From positions 1 to 5,957 of the forward strand of contig QNZU01000062.1 in the NCBI GenBank assembly GCA_003978405.1: a stretch of DNA of 5,957 bases, in the 5' to 3' direction. This DNA is from Sulfurospirillum sp. (GTDB taxonomy: Bacteria; Campylobacterota; Campylobacteria; Campylobacterales; QNZT01). Below the pieces are notes generated by a model. That model searched no databases. It saw only the letters and a list, made by a program, of their open reading frames with translations, and was not told the DNA's origin. Below, in pieces: positions 1 through 5,643 of the stretch (its first letter is position 1; each line of letters starts with the position of its first letter). Position numbers and translations under genes: made by a program.

Positions 1-1
1 A

Positions 2-97
2 TTATCCCATCATATGGATCAAACGATACAAGAGCTAAAAAGAGCAAAAAAGAAAAGAGGAAAAATCTACCTACATAACAGGCGATATATAAAATAA
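2..97 (+). CDS. Possible C-terminal end of an upstream gene, cut by the window edge
   Basis: This frame is open from the window edge to a TAA at 95-97 and reads as a strongly basic tail of 31 residues (ending HNRRYIK). Two other plus frames are also open at the edge, but they stop earlier and look less protein-like. The tail is too short to assign to a family. An internal ATG at 14 has no ribosome binding site in view, so I read this as the end of a longer gene and not as a small gene of its own. The alternative is that it is non-coding sequence. Confidence 0.35.
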   Translation, partial: LSHHMDQTIQELKRAKKKRGKIYLHNRRYIK

Positions 98-142
98 ATG
101 TCTCAAAAATTGATCTTTTCATTCAAATGCCTTTTGATTGCA

Positions 143-163
143 TAAACTTAAGTTCAAAGTTTA
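143..163. repeat. Small inverted repeat upstream of the rhomboid operon
   Basis: TAAACTT (143-149) is complementary to AAGTTTA (157-163) across a 7-base loop. The left arm also lies in a 10-bp palindrome, AACTTAAGTT (145-154). No T-run follows, so it does not look like an intrinsic terminator. An operator upstream of the 221 gene is possible, but in such AT-rich sequence this could be chance. Confidence 0.25.
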
Positions 164-197
164 GCATATTTAACCTCACTTTTTAAGTCCACTTTTG

Positions 198-214
198 TAA
201 AATACACCAAAGGA
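198..214 (+). promoter_or_regulatory. Candidate -10 box and ribosome binding site of the 221 gene
   Basis: TAAAAT (198-203) follows a T-rich stretch, a usual form for epsilonproteobacterial sigma-70 promoters, which often lack a recognisable -35 box. AAAGGA (209-214) lies 6 bases before the ATG and is a convincing ribosome binding site. If the -10 is real, the leader would be only about ten bases, so the true promoter may lie further upstream. The ribosome binding site is the firmer of the two calls. Confidence 0.35.
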
Positions 215-220
215 ACTAAA

Positions 221-1084
221 ATGAAAATCTTTTTAGCATTAATAGTCATCATCGCTTCACTTGCAGGTGTATCGTTTTATAAAAATTCACTGATAGAAAA
301 AGAGCTCTCCAAAGAGCTAAGACAAAATCCCAAATTTGCATACAGCAATCTTGAATGCAGCGGATTTTTAAAGAGCGACTGCAAAATAAAAGATCCAAAA
401 ATAAGATCGATAGAGTTGGCAAAAAGCATAACTATAAAGGGGATAGATCCTCTAAATATCCCAAATGAAGATGAAAAAAAGCAGATACCTGTTTCTATTT
501 TTGTTGAAGGTGCAAAATTTTCGTTGTGGGATTTTGTAGTCCGTAAAAAATCTGCACTAAATTTAAAAGAGTTTTATAAAAAACATAGTGGAGATTACAA
601 TATCTCATCTGATCTTATTTTAAATGTGAACCAAGGAAAAGTAGAGGGATTAAAACTCTTATCTTTAAAAGCCAAAGATAGATTTTTGCCTTATGAGTTA
701 AGTGGTGAGTTAGATGGATTGGATAGTGCTTTGATTGTAAAAAAACTCCATTTTAATCTAGATCTTTCCCAAAAAAGGGCTCTTTTTGATGATTTTGCCC
801 TATCGATGAGAGAGTGTTGTAGTGATCAGTTTCCAAAAGAGTATCAAAACAAAAGCAATGATGAACTTTACGAAGAGTTTAAAGCACAACTAAATCAGTA
901 CCAAACCACTTCCAAGTCTATCAAGGAGATAGTATCTGCCCTTGCCGATGAGAATAAAAAAGATTTAAAATTCTCTGCAGATGCAAAGAGTAGCACCCCT
1001 GTAAAAAATATGATCCTTTCCATACTGATTTTAGGACCAAAAGCACTCGATAAATTTTATGATATAAAGGTAAATGCTAAATGA
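221..1084 (+). CDS. Membrane-anchored periplasmic protein, unknown family, first gene of rhomboid operon
   Basis: I do not recognise the family of this 287-residue protein. Residues 3-19 form one hydrophobic segment after a single Lys, fitting an uncleaved signal anchor or a signal peptide, so the rest is probably periplasmic. The body alternates short beta-like and helical stretches and is Lys/Asp/Glu rich. It carries Cys46, Cys54 and an adjacent pair, Cys199-Cys200, which could form disulfides outside the cytoplasm. A second, weaker hydrophobic stretch lies at about 263-272. The ATG at 221 has AAAGGA 6 bases upstream. The TGA stop overlaps the next start (ATGA, 1081-1084), so translation is probably coupled to the small protein and the rhomboid protease downstream. 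The anchor contains a small-residue stretch (Ala-Ser-Leu-Ala-Gly, 12-16), the kind of flexible segment rhomboids can cut; a substrate role is inference only. Confidence 0.85.
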   Translation: MKIFLALIVIIASLAGVSFYKNSLIEKELSKELRQNPKFAYSNLECSGFLKSDCKIKDPKIRSIELAKSITIKGIDPLNIPNEDEKKQIPVSIFVEGAKFSLWDFVVRKKSALNLKEFYKKHSGDYNISSDLILNVNQGKVEGLKLLSLKAKDRFLPYELSGELDGLDSALIVKKLHFNLDLSQKRALFDDFALSMRECCSDQFPKEYQNKSNDELYEEFKAQLNQYQTTSKSIKEIVSALADENKKDLKFSADAKSSTPVKNMILSILILGPKALDKFYDIKVNAK

Positions 1085-1308
1085 TGGATATGGAAGATAA
1101 AGTTCTGTTACTTGCTATCTTTAAAAAAGAAAAAGATGAGAGTCTAAACGACACTCTGTTTGTCCTCGAAAATGCCGGTGTTTTTACTCTAAAAGAGGGA
1201 AAGAGGAGATTAAAAGAGCTGAAAAAAAGCTCACTCATTGTAGGTGAAAATTTGTCGCTTGAGGGTATAGAAAAGGCAAAACTTATAGAGCAGGAGTTTA
1301 AGATATGA
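1081..1308 (+). CDS. Small winged-helix-like protein of unknown function
   Basis: This is a 75-residue soluble protein with no signal peptide. Its predicted pattern is helix (about 5-17), helix (21-31), a Lys/Arg-rich helix (37-50), a short wing-like turn (51-59) and a final helix (60-73), resembling a minimal winged helix-turn-helix. It may bind DNA or act as a small protein partner; this is a pattern judgement, not a family match. It overlaps its neighbours by four bases on both sides (ATGA at 1081-1084 and 1305-1308), and AAAGG at 1066-1070 lies 10 bases before the first ATG. A second ATG follows at once at 1084, so the first residue is uncertain. The tight coupling makes it a real gene despite its size. 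Confidence 0.75.
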   Translation: MMDMEDKVLLLAIFKKEKDESLNDTLFVLENAGVFTLKEGKRRLKELKKSSLIVGENLSLEGIEKAKLIEQEFKI

Positions 1309-1820
1309 TCATCATAACACCGATTTTGATTGCACTAAATCTCTTGATGTTTTTATACACACAAAATAGTTACGATTTGAGCCTAAAGTATGGATTAAAT
1401 ACTCTTTTTTTTCAAAAGCATTTTTATTGGCAGGTACTAACTTCAATGTTTATGCATGCAAATTGGACGCATTTGCTTATGAATATGGCAGTTTTGTTTC
1501 AGTTTGGAGTGTTGCTTGAGAGAGATTTGAGAGTCCATTTGAAGTATCTTTTTATCTATTTTGTAGGAGGATTACTTACCTCTTTTGTGAGTCTTTACTA
1601 TATCAAAGAGATCGACCCTACTACCAATCTAGTCGGAGCTTCAGGAGCATTGTCAGTTCTGTTTGGATGGTTTGCTCTAAAAGATCCAAATCTAAGGCAG
1701 GGGTTGATTATAACAATATTGCTGATATCATTTGTCCCTCTTTTGATGGGTATGCAAATAGCTTGGTATGCCCACTTGATAGGTTTTGGTATAGGCTGGA
1801 TTATGGGATATTTTATTTAA
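1305..1820 (+). CDS. Rhomboid family intramembrane serine protease
   Basis: Rhomboids cleave transmembrane helices of other proteins inside the membrane with a Ser-His dyad. All the hallmark positions are present: HANWTHLLMN gives His51, His56 and Asn60 (oxyanion and loop motif), GASG at 111-114 gives catalytic Ser113, and AHLIGFGIGW gives catalytic His157. The final helix continues with the G-x-x-x-G-like spacing typical of the family. At 171 residues it is a compact six-helix form with no extra cytoplasmic domain. The start is supported by AGGAG (1292-1296), 8 bases upstream, and by ATGA overlap with the preceding gene. Being last in a coupled operon with a single-pass anchored protein suggests a dedicated substrate or partner. 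The true substrate cannot be told from sequence. Confidence 0.95.
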   Translation: MIIITPILIALNLLMFLYTQNSYDLSLKYGLNTLFFQKHFYWQVLTSMFMHANWTHLLMNMAVLFQFGVLLERDLRVHLKYLFIYFVGGLLTSFVSLYYIKEIDPTTNLVGASGALSVLFGWFALKDPNLRQGLIITILLISFVPLLMGMQIAWYAHLIGFGIGWIMGYFI

Positions 1821-1867
1821 CCCAAATTTTGTATTAGATGTTGCCAAAGATGAGTTAAAGATTGAGT

Positions 1868-1937
1868 TATAGGGTTTTAGTTAGAATTTGCAGGACTACC
1901 TGTTTGGTAATTCAAAAATTTTAACTAAAACCCTATA
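1868..1937. repeat. Long inverted repeat (22-bp stem, 26-base loop) before the SseB gene
   Basis: TATAGGGTTTTAGTTA (1868-1883) is perfectly complementary to TAACTAAAACCCTATA (1922-1937). The stem extends inward by one G-T pair and five A-T pairs to 1889/1916. The loop holds two mutually exclusive mini-hairpins: CAGG/CCTG (1891-1894 with 1899-1902) and TACC/GGTA (1897-1900 with 1906-1909). No T-run follows the stem, so a standard intrinsic terminator is unlikely. Just upstream is an imperfect tandem repeat of AAAGATGAGTT (1846-1856 and 1857-1868). It may work as a DNA cruciform or operator, as a processing or stability element at the 3' end of the rhomboid mRNA, or be a relic of a small mobile element. 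Confidence 0.8.
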
Positions 1938-1939
1938 CT
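1911..1939 (+). promoter_or_regulatory. Candidate sigma-70 promoter of the SseB-family gene
   Basis: TTCAAA (1911-1916) and TATACT (1934-1939) are separated by 17 bases, a fair -35/-10 pair with the expected spacing. Transcription would start near 1946, giving a leader of about 33 bases with AAAAGGAG (1966-1973) before the ATG. The -10 box lies in the 3' arm of the inverted repeat, so forming the hairpin as DNA would compete with promoter opening. This is a prediction from sequence only. Confidence 0.4.
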
Positions 1940-1978
1940 ACAAGATTTGCTTAGAATTGGGTTTAAAAAGGAGTCAAG

Positions 1979-2722
1979 ATGAGTCAAAGAAGTTTAGAGG
2001 ATCTTTTGTTATTAGCAGCCCAAGAGCCAGAATACAGAGATGCATTTTATCAAAAGTTGCTACAGAGTGATCTTTATATTTTAGGCGGTGAAGGTGCAAG
2101 TGAGGGTGAAAGTGTAGAAGATGAGATAAGCTTACAGGAGTGGGTGAGCGATGAGGGTGAGAGGGCTATACCGTTTTTTACCTCATACAAACTACTTGAG
2201 AAAGCTGTTGGTGAGGGTGCAGTATATCTTGAGATAAAAGGAGCTTTGCTTTTGGCTTCAACTGTCGGAAATAATCTTATGATGAATCCTGGATTTGCCA
2301 CCTCAAAGATGTTTTATCCTGATGAGATAGAGATGATTTTGACAACAGAGTTTGATGTTGATGATGATGAAGGTGCAGAATTCTCCGAAGATATCGCCAT
2401 AAGACCTATCACCAACAAAAGATCAGTTGAAATGCTAAAGGCACTAAAATCATACTTTACAAATACAAAAGGGGTCGTCAGAGCTTATGTCGCAGCAATG
2501 AACGAACATGAAAACGATGATGAATCACATCTTGTTATCGGAGTGGATACAGATGATGATGTGGCTTGGGAGCCTCTCTTTCGCGATATGATGGCTATAG
2601 TTTTAGAGAAATCTCCACAAAAAGAGATAGTCGATCTGTTTAAATTGGATACAACTCAAAAAGAGGGTATGAGTGCATATTTTATCCATGAGATGAAACC
2701 TTTTTATCTAAGAAAAAGCTAA
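1979..2722 (+). CDS. SseB family protein (SseB N- and C-terminal domains)
   Basis: This 247-residue protein matches the SseB family in length and order. The N-terminal domain (about 5-120) has the family's opening helices (LEDLLLLAAQEPEYRDAFY), the segment IPFFTSYKLLEKA and the motif NPGF before a PDEIEMIL stretch. The C-terminal domain runs from about 140 to 245. SseB is named for enhanced serine sensitivity in E. coli, but its biochemical role is not settled, and copies in other bacteria may differ. The protein is cytosolic and acidic, with Gly/Glu-rich (37-49) and Asp/Glu-rich (about 126-136) linkers. The strong AAAAGGAG site lies 5 bases before the ATG and fixes the start. The gene appears to have its own promoter and is convergent with the transporter gene; the two stop codons overlap. 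Confidence 0.85.
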   Translation: MSQRSLEDLLLLAAQEPEYRDAFYQKLLQSDLYILGGEGASEGESVEDEISLQEWVSDEGERAIPFFTSYKLLEKAVGEGAVYLEIKGALLLASTVGNNLMMNPGFATSKMFYPDEIEMILTTEFDVDDDEGAEFSEDIAIRPITNKRSVEMLKALKSYFTNTKGVVRAYVAAMNEHENDDESHLVIGVDTDDDVAWEPLFRDMMAIVLEKSPQKEIVDLFKLDTTQKEGMSAYFIHEMKPFYLRKS

Positions 2723-3600
2723 CCTTTCCTCACCATCAACCCTGCGATGATAATCAGCACAATCCCTATCATCGTAGGCAAATCAGGAATATTATCACCA
2801 AGCATTACTCCAAAAAAGAGTGAAAACGGTATGATAATATAACTGACAATCCCTACAATTCCAGCTTTGCCACTACTGTAAGCTTTGGTTAGAAGCCATT
2901 GAGAAAGTGTAGCAGTTATCGCCATTAGTACCAGTAGTAGCCAACTTTTTGATGTCGTAGGCATAATAAACGGACTTAGAAGAAAATCAAGATTCTCTGG
3001 TGCATAAAAGTGTGCTATAGCAAATAGTAAAAGAGGCACGACTACTCCTGTCCCCATAAAAGAGAGAACTATGACTCTTGAATCGTAAATATCTTTTATT
3101 TTGCCGATGGTCGTGTAGGCAGCCGCAGCCAAAAATCCTCCTATGAGTCCAAGTAGATGCGGTAATCCTACCTCCATTCCAAACGGTTTTGTGATCAGTA
3201 CCACACCAAAAAATCCTATCAACAGTGAAAAAACTCCTTTAAAATCCAACCTCTCCCCAAGAAGGAAAAATGCCAATATCGCTACAAATAAAGGAGAAGT
3301 TTTGTTTAAAGTTACAGCTTCTGCAAGTGGAATTGTAGTGATAGTATAAAAAAAGAGCAACATCGCACTAAAGCCGAACAAACCCCGTAAAATTAGCAGT
3401 TTTAACTCACCACCTTGATGAGATGAAGGAGTGATCCTAAGAGCTGTGAGTATCAGTACCACACCAAAAAGATTTCTAAAAAAGACGATCTCCAAGGCAC
3501 TTAAATCATCTCCCAAAATCTTTGCCACAGCACCATTTAGTGCCGAAAGAAGGGCAGAGAAAAAGATATAAACTGCCCCTTTGTGTATCCCCCTAATCAA
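2719..3600 (-). CDS. DMT superfamily (EamA) transporter, TTG start
   Basis: This 293-residue integral membrane protein has about ten hydrophobic helices in two EamA repeats, the drug/metabolite transporter architecture. Repeat 1 shows the typical E-x-x-F-x-R (Glu37-Arg42) and the LAEAVTLNKTSPLF...LLGERL signature (92-118). Repeat 2 ends with the matching SYIIIPFSLFFGVMLGD stretch (253-269). EamA proteins export or import small metabolites across the inner membrane, and the substrate cannot be predicted here. The start is TTG (3600-3598): an in-frame TAG lies two codons upstream and no ATG is near, while the first helix needs this N-terminus. No good ribosome binding site precedes it. The lipoprotein gene upstream stops only 8 bases before, so reinitiation (translational coupling) probably drives it. 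The TAG stop overlaps the TAA of the convergent SseB gene. Confidence 0.9.
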   Translation of the reverse strand: MIRGIHKGAVYIFFSALLSALNGAVAKILGDDLSALEIVFFRNLFGVVLILTALRITPSSHQGGELKLLILRGLFGFSAMLLFFYTITTIPLAEAVTLNKTSPLFVAILAFFLLGERLDFKGVFSLLIGFFGVVLITKPFGMEVGLPHLLGLIGGFLAAAAYTTIGKIKDIYDSRVIVLSFMGTGVVVPLLLFAIAHFYAPENLDFLLSPFIMPTTSKSWLLLVLMAITATLSQWLLTKAYSSGKAGIVGIVSYIIIPFSLFFGVMLGDNIPDLPTMIGIVLIIIAGLMVRKG

Positions 3601-3608
3601 TTTCTAAT

Positions 3609-4160
3609 CTACAGACCAAATGTCACTAAAAGTGAACCATCTTCGATATAAAGATCTTTGATAAATGAATTTGCAAATGAAGAGCGATCTATCTTGTATA
3701 TAGGGTATTGGGCAAATATATTGTCGATATTTGGCTGAATTGCTTCTATGATCGGTTTTTTTACATAATCAAACAGATCGATACCGTTAAATGAGAGTTT
3801 TTCAATTTTTGGACTGTGCAGATAAATGTCTCCACTAACAGCATCAAAATATGGTGATCCTGATATATAAAGCTTTCCTGTTTGTGTAGGTAGATTGTCA
3901 TTTTGATATGAGATAGAGGTACCGGCTATGATTTTATTGCTACCCTTTTTTAGGATCGCTTTTGGGTTTGATAACTCTATACTTCCATATTGAAGATTTG
4001 AAATGATAGGAAAAAGATCTTGCATATGTGAATTTAGTTCATAGGCAGGAATTCTTAGAGTAACTCCTTTGCTAGATATACTTTGGATATTTTGAATATT
4101 CTGCACACAACCACTCCAAAGCAACAACAACATCAATAGTACCGATAACTTTTTCACCAC
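3609..4160 (-). CDS. YceB-like (DUF1439) lipoprotein, GTG start
   Basis: This 183-residue protein has a lipoprotein signal peptide: a basic start (VKK), a Leu-rich core and a lipobox ending Ser-Gly-Cys18, with an unusual Trp at the -3 position. The mature part resembles the DUF1439/YceB family: an amphipathic start, a central beta stretch with SGSPYFDAVSGDIYL (about 100-114), a helix with repeated Ile/Asn, a QYPIYKI segment, and a closing strand. YceB-type proteins are membrane lipoproteins of unknown role, possibly lipid-binding. The start is GTG, and two GTG codons are adjacent (4160 and 4157). AAGGAA (4169-4164) is 3 bases from the first and 6 from the second, so initiation at 4157 is at least as likely. 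It is the first gene of a minus-strand pair with the transporter. Confidence 0.8.
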   Translation of the reverse strand: MVKKLSVLLMLLLLWSGCVQNIQNIQSISSKGVTLRIPAYELNSHMQDLFPIISNLQYGSIELSNPKAILKKGSNKIIAGTSISYQNDNLPTQTGKLYISGSPYFDAVSGDIYLHSPKIEKLSFNGIDLFDYVKKPIIEAIQPNIDNIFAQYPIYKIDRSSFANSFIKDLYIEDGSLLVTFGL

Positions 4161-4186
4161 AATTTCCTTAAGATTAAGTTACAATT

Positions 4187-4195
4187 ATTATAACA
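4187..4195 (-). promoter_or_regulatory. Extended -10 promoter of the lipoprotein/transporter pair
   Basis: On the minus strand, TGTTATAAT (4195-4187) is an exact extended -10 element (TG, one base, TATAAT). Transcription would start near 4180, giving a leader of about 20 bases that carries the AAGGAA ribosome binding site. No good -35 box is visible, as expected for extended -10 promoters. It lies back to back with the tRNA promoter, with an AT-rich stretch between them. Confidence 0.6.
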
Positions 4196-4238
4196 AGTTT
4201 AACTTTAAGAAAATATTTTATAATTTTTCAAAAAACTC

Positions 4239-4267
4239 TTGACAATCAGGAAAATTTGTTGTATAAT
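4239..4267 (+). promoter_or_regulatory. Consensus sigma-70 promoter of tRNA-Asn
   Basis: TTGACA (4239-4244), a 17-base spacer and TATAAT (4262-4267) form an exact consensus promoter. An A/T-tract region immediately upstream (about 4210-4236, including the palindrome AAAATATTTT) fits an UP element. The bases after the -10 (ACCCGC) make a GC-rich discriminator, typical of stable RNA promoters under stringent control. Transcription should start near 4274, about 16 bases before the tRNA 5' end. Confidence 0.9.
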
Positions 4268-4289
4268 ACCCGCTCTTTTTAAGAAATGT

Positions 4290-4364
<75 letters not shown>

Positions 4365-4396
4365 CTTCGTAATAATTTTTTCATCCTGACTTAACC

Positions 4397-4424
4397 TTAA
4401 CATTTCAAAGTGAAATATTATGAT
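4397..4424 (+). promoter_or_regulatory. Candidate promoter with internal dyad upstream of the nuclease-like gene
   Basis: TTAACA (4397-4402) and TATGAT (4419-4424), 16 bases apart, are each one base from consensus and would start transcription near 4431, leaving a leader of about 100 bases. A dyad spans the spacer: ATTTCA (4402-4407) pairs with TGAAAT (4411-4416), and outer TAA/TTA pairs flank one mismatch (4398-4420). Such a dyad between -35 and -10 could be an operator. Both calls are from sequence pattern only. Confidence 0.4.
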
Positions 4425-4486
4425 ACAAGATAACAACATCTCATAAAAAAGAAAAAATCTTTGTAAGTTTCAATTTTGCCATTGTG

Positions 4487-4515
4487 TTAAGTGTCGATTT
4501 AAAAACGACACTTAA
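4487..4515. repeat. Perfect 10-bp inverted repeat just upstream of the nuclease-like gene
   Basis: TTAAGTGTCG (4487-4496) is perfectly complementary to CGACACTTAA (4506-4515) over a 9-base A/T loop. It lies 4 bases before the ribosome binding site AGAGGA (4519-4524), in the likely leader. It is not followed by a T-run. It could be a repressor operator or an RNA hairpin that limits access to the ribosome binding site. If translation began at the GTG at 4484 the repeat would be inside the coding region, which argues for the downstream start. Confidence 0.65.
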
Positions 4516-4534
4516 AATAGAGGATAAAAAATCA

Positions 4535-5146
4535 ATGGGTATAATAGACTTAATCAAAAACTCTTTTTTTGATAATGGTGAAGATTATATTGATGTTTTT
4601 GATAAAGCTCATTTGAAAGAAAAAATTGACATCAAGAACAATAGACAAAATTCCAAACATATTTATAAAGTTTACCATGCAAAAACGGTTATCAATCCTC
4701 ATAAAAAAACAACTTTTCAACATAAACAATCACAAGCTAATAGATCAAACACTCAAAAATCAAGTAAAAAATCAAATTACAAAGAAAATGTAAAAAAAGG
4801 AAAAGAGTATGAAAAATATGTTGGAAAATATATTGAGAGTTTTGGTTTTGATGTAGATTACAGAGGGTTAAAGATGGGAAGGAAAGATGGTGGTATTGAT
4901 CTTATTGCAAGGAAAAACAATACTTATGTCCTAATCCAATGTAAAAACTGGTCAAAAAAAAGGGTAACACAAAAAGATATTAGAGTTTTCATCGGTGATT
5001 ATTATGCTTATCTTGACGAACACCCAGAATTAAGGGACAAAAACACAAAAGCCTATTTTTATGTATCAAATGATTTATATGATAAAGGAGCAAAAAATTA
5101 TGCTAACAGCAAAGATTTTTTAGAATTAAAAGTTCTCAAAATATAG
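4535..5146 (+). CDS. Mrr-like PD-(D/E)xK restriction endonuclease-family protein
   Basis: From ATG 4535 this is a 203-residue protein. The C-terminal half (about 86-195) carries the Mrr-type catalytic fold: KGKEYEKYV with Glu91, a GFDVDYRG strand (104-111), DGGIDLIA with Asp122, and IQCKNW with the Gln135-x-Lys137 form of the (D/E)xK motif. Such domains cut or nick DNA, often modified or foreign DNA; target and activity here are unknown. The N-terminal 85 residues are low-complexity and rich in Lys, Asn, Gln and Ser, probably a flexible linker or DNA-contact region. The frame is open back to a GTG at 4484, but AGAGGA 10 bases before the ATG and the inverted repeat in between favour 4535. There is no methyltransferase beside it in the window, so it is not a visible type II pair. 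An accessory defence role is likely but unproven. Confidence 0.8.
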   Translation: MGIIDLIKNSFFDNGEDYIDVFDKAHLKEKIDIKNNRQNSKHIYKVYHAKTVINPHKKTTFQHKQSQANRSNTQKSSKKSNYKENVKKGKEYEKYVGKYIESFGFDVDYRGLKMGRKDGGIDLIARKNNTYVLIQCKNWSKKRVTQKDIRVFIGDYYAYLDEHPELRDKNTKAYFYVSNDLYDKGAKNYANSKDFLELKVLKI

Positions 5147-5256
5147 TAATTAGTAATAATACAATTTCATTTCTTTGCTCATATGCACTAACTTAACAAT
5201 TAAATAAATTATTCTTTAGGTCGATTTATGTGATATTTTTAATAGGGAGAACAAAT

Positions 5257-5643
5257 ATGAAAAAAAACATAGTTATACTTTTTTCTTTAGTAAGCATGTT
5301 AGCATTAAGTGGTTGTGGTAGTTCAAGTGATCCATTAAACGATATTAAAGATCAGATAGATAATATAGATGATAGTGTGTCTAAGGTAAAAGACAACAAA
5401 AAAGAAGAGTATTCACTTGAAGCTAGAGAATTGCCATACAATGGTAATGGAGATAACATATATTTTGGAGAGTGTGTTTATGATGATGGTTTTAGTACAC
5501 CATTGATTATAGAACTTGATTCAGACTATGAAAATTATCCATATAGTTATATTAAAGAACACTGGATGAAAGAGTTTGATTCAAGAACATGGCCCATTCA
5601 GTATAGAGACAAGATGGACAAAACAGCTCAAACTCATGCCTAG
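5257..5643 (+). CDS. Small lipoprotein of unknown function, possibly truncated
   Basis: From ATG 5257, with AGGGAGA (5244-5250) six bases upstream, this is a 128-residue protein. The frame extends back to a GTG at 5230, but that start has no ribosome binding site and would spoil the signal peptide. The signal is MKK, a hydrophobic core, and a clear lipobox Leu-Ser-Gly-Cys20, followed by a Gly/Ser stretch. Residues about 25-52 look like a short coiled coil (repeating Ile/Val in an Asp/Lys background). A Tyr/Asp-rich, beta-like segment follows (about 63-108). I do not recognise the family. The last residues (after about 110) look less ordered, and the TAG stop is followed in the same frame by 49 more open codons that run into the edge repeats, so the original C-terminus may have been lost or replaced. 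Confidence 0.65.
   Translation: MKKNIVILFSLVSMLALSGCGSSSDPLNDIKDQIDNIDDSVSKVKDNKKEEYSLEARELPYNGNGDNIYFGECVYDDGFSTPLIIELDSDYENYPYSYIKEHWMKEFDSRTWPIQYRDKMDKTAQTHA

Noticed and set aside
1868..1937. Intrinsic terminator of the rhomboid operon
   Set aside because: The stem is long and AT-rich but is followed by CTACAAGATT and not by a T-run on the plus strand, and the minus strand has no gene needing it.
1888..2070. Plus-strand open frame of 60 codons across the hairpin and the start of the SseB gene
   Set aside because: It begins inside the inverted repeat, has no ribosome binding site, and overlaps the well-supported SseB gene in another frame.
2074..2301. Minus-strand open frame of 75 codons within the SseB gene
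   Set aside because: It is Ser/Pro-rich low-complexity sequence antisense to a recognised family gene; a shadow frame.
3143..3349. Plus-strand open frame of 68 codons antisense to the transporter
   Set aside because: It lies wholly within the EamA coding region, with no family resemblance and no ribosome binding site.
4365..4534. Short minus-strand peptides (for example 13 codons starting MAKLKL, and one running back into the tRNA)
   Set aside because: They are very short, lack ribosome binding sites, or overlap the tRNA gene.
4484..4534. GTG start at 4484 for the nuclease-like gene
   Set aside because: It has no ribosome binding site and would put the perfect inverted repeat and the AGAGGA site inside the coding region; ATG 4535 is better.
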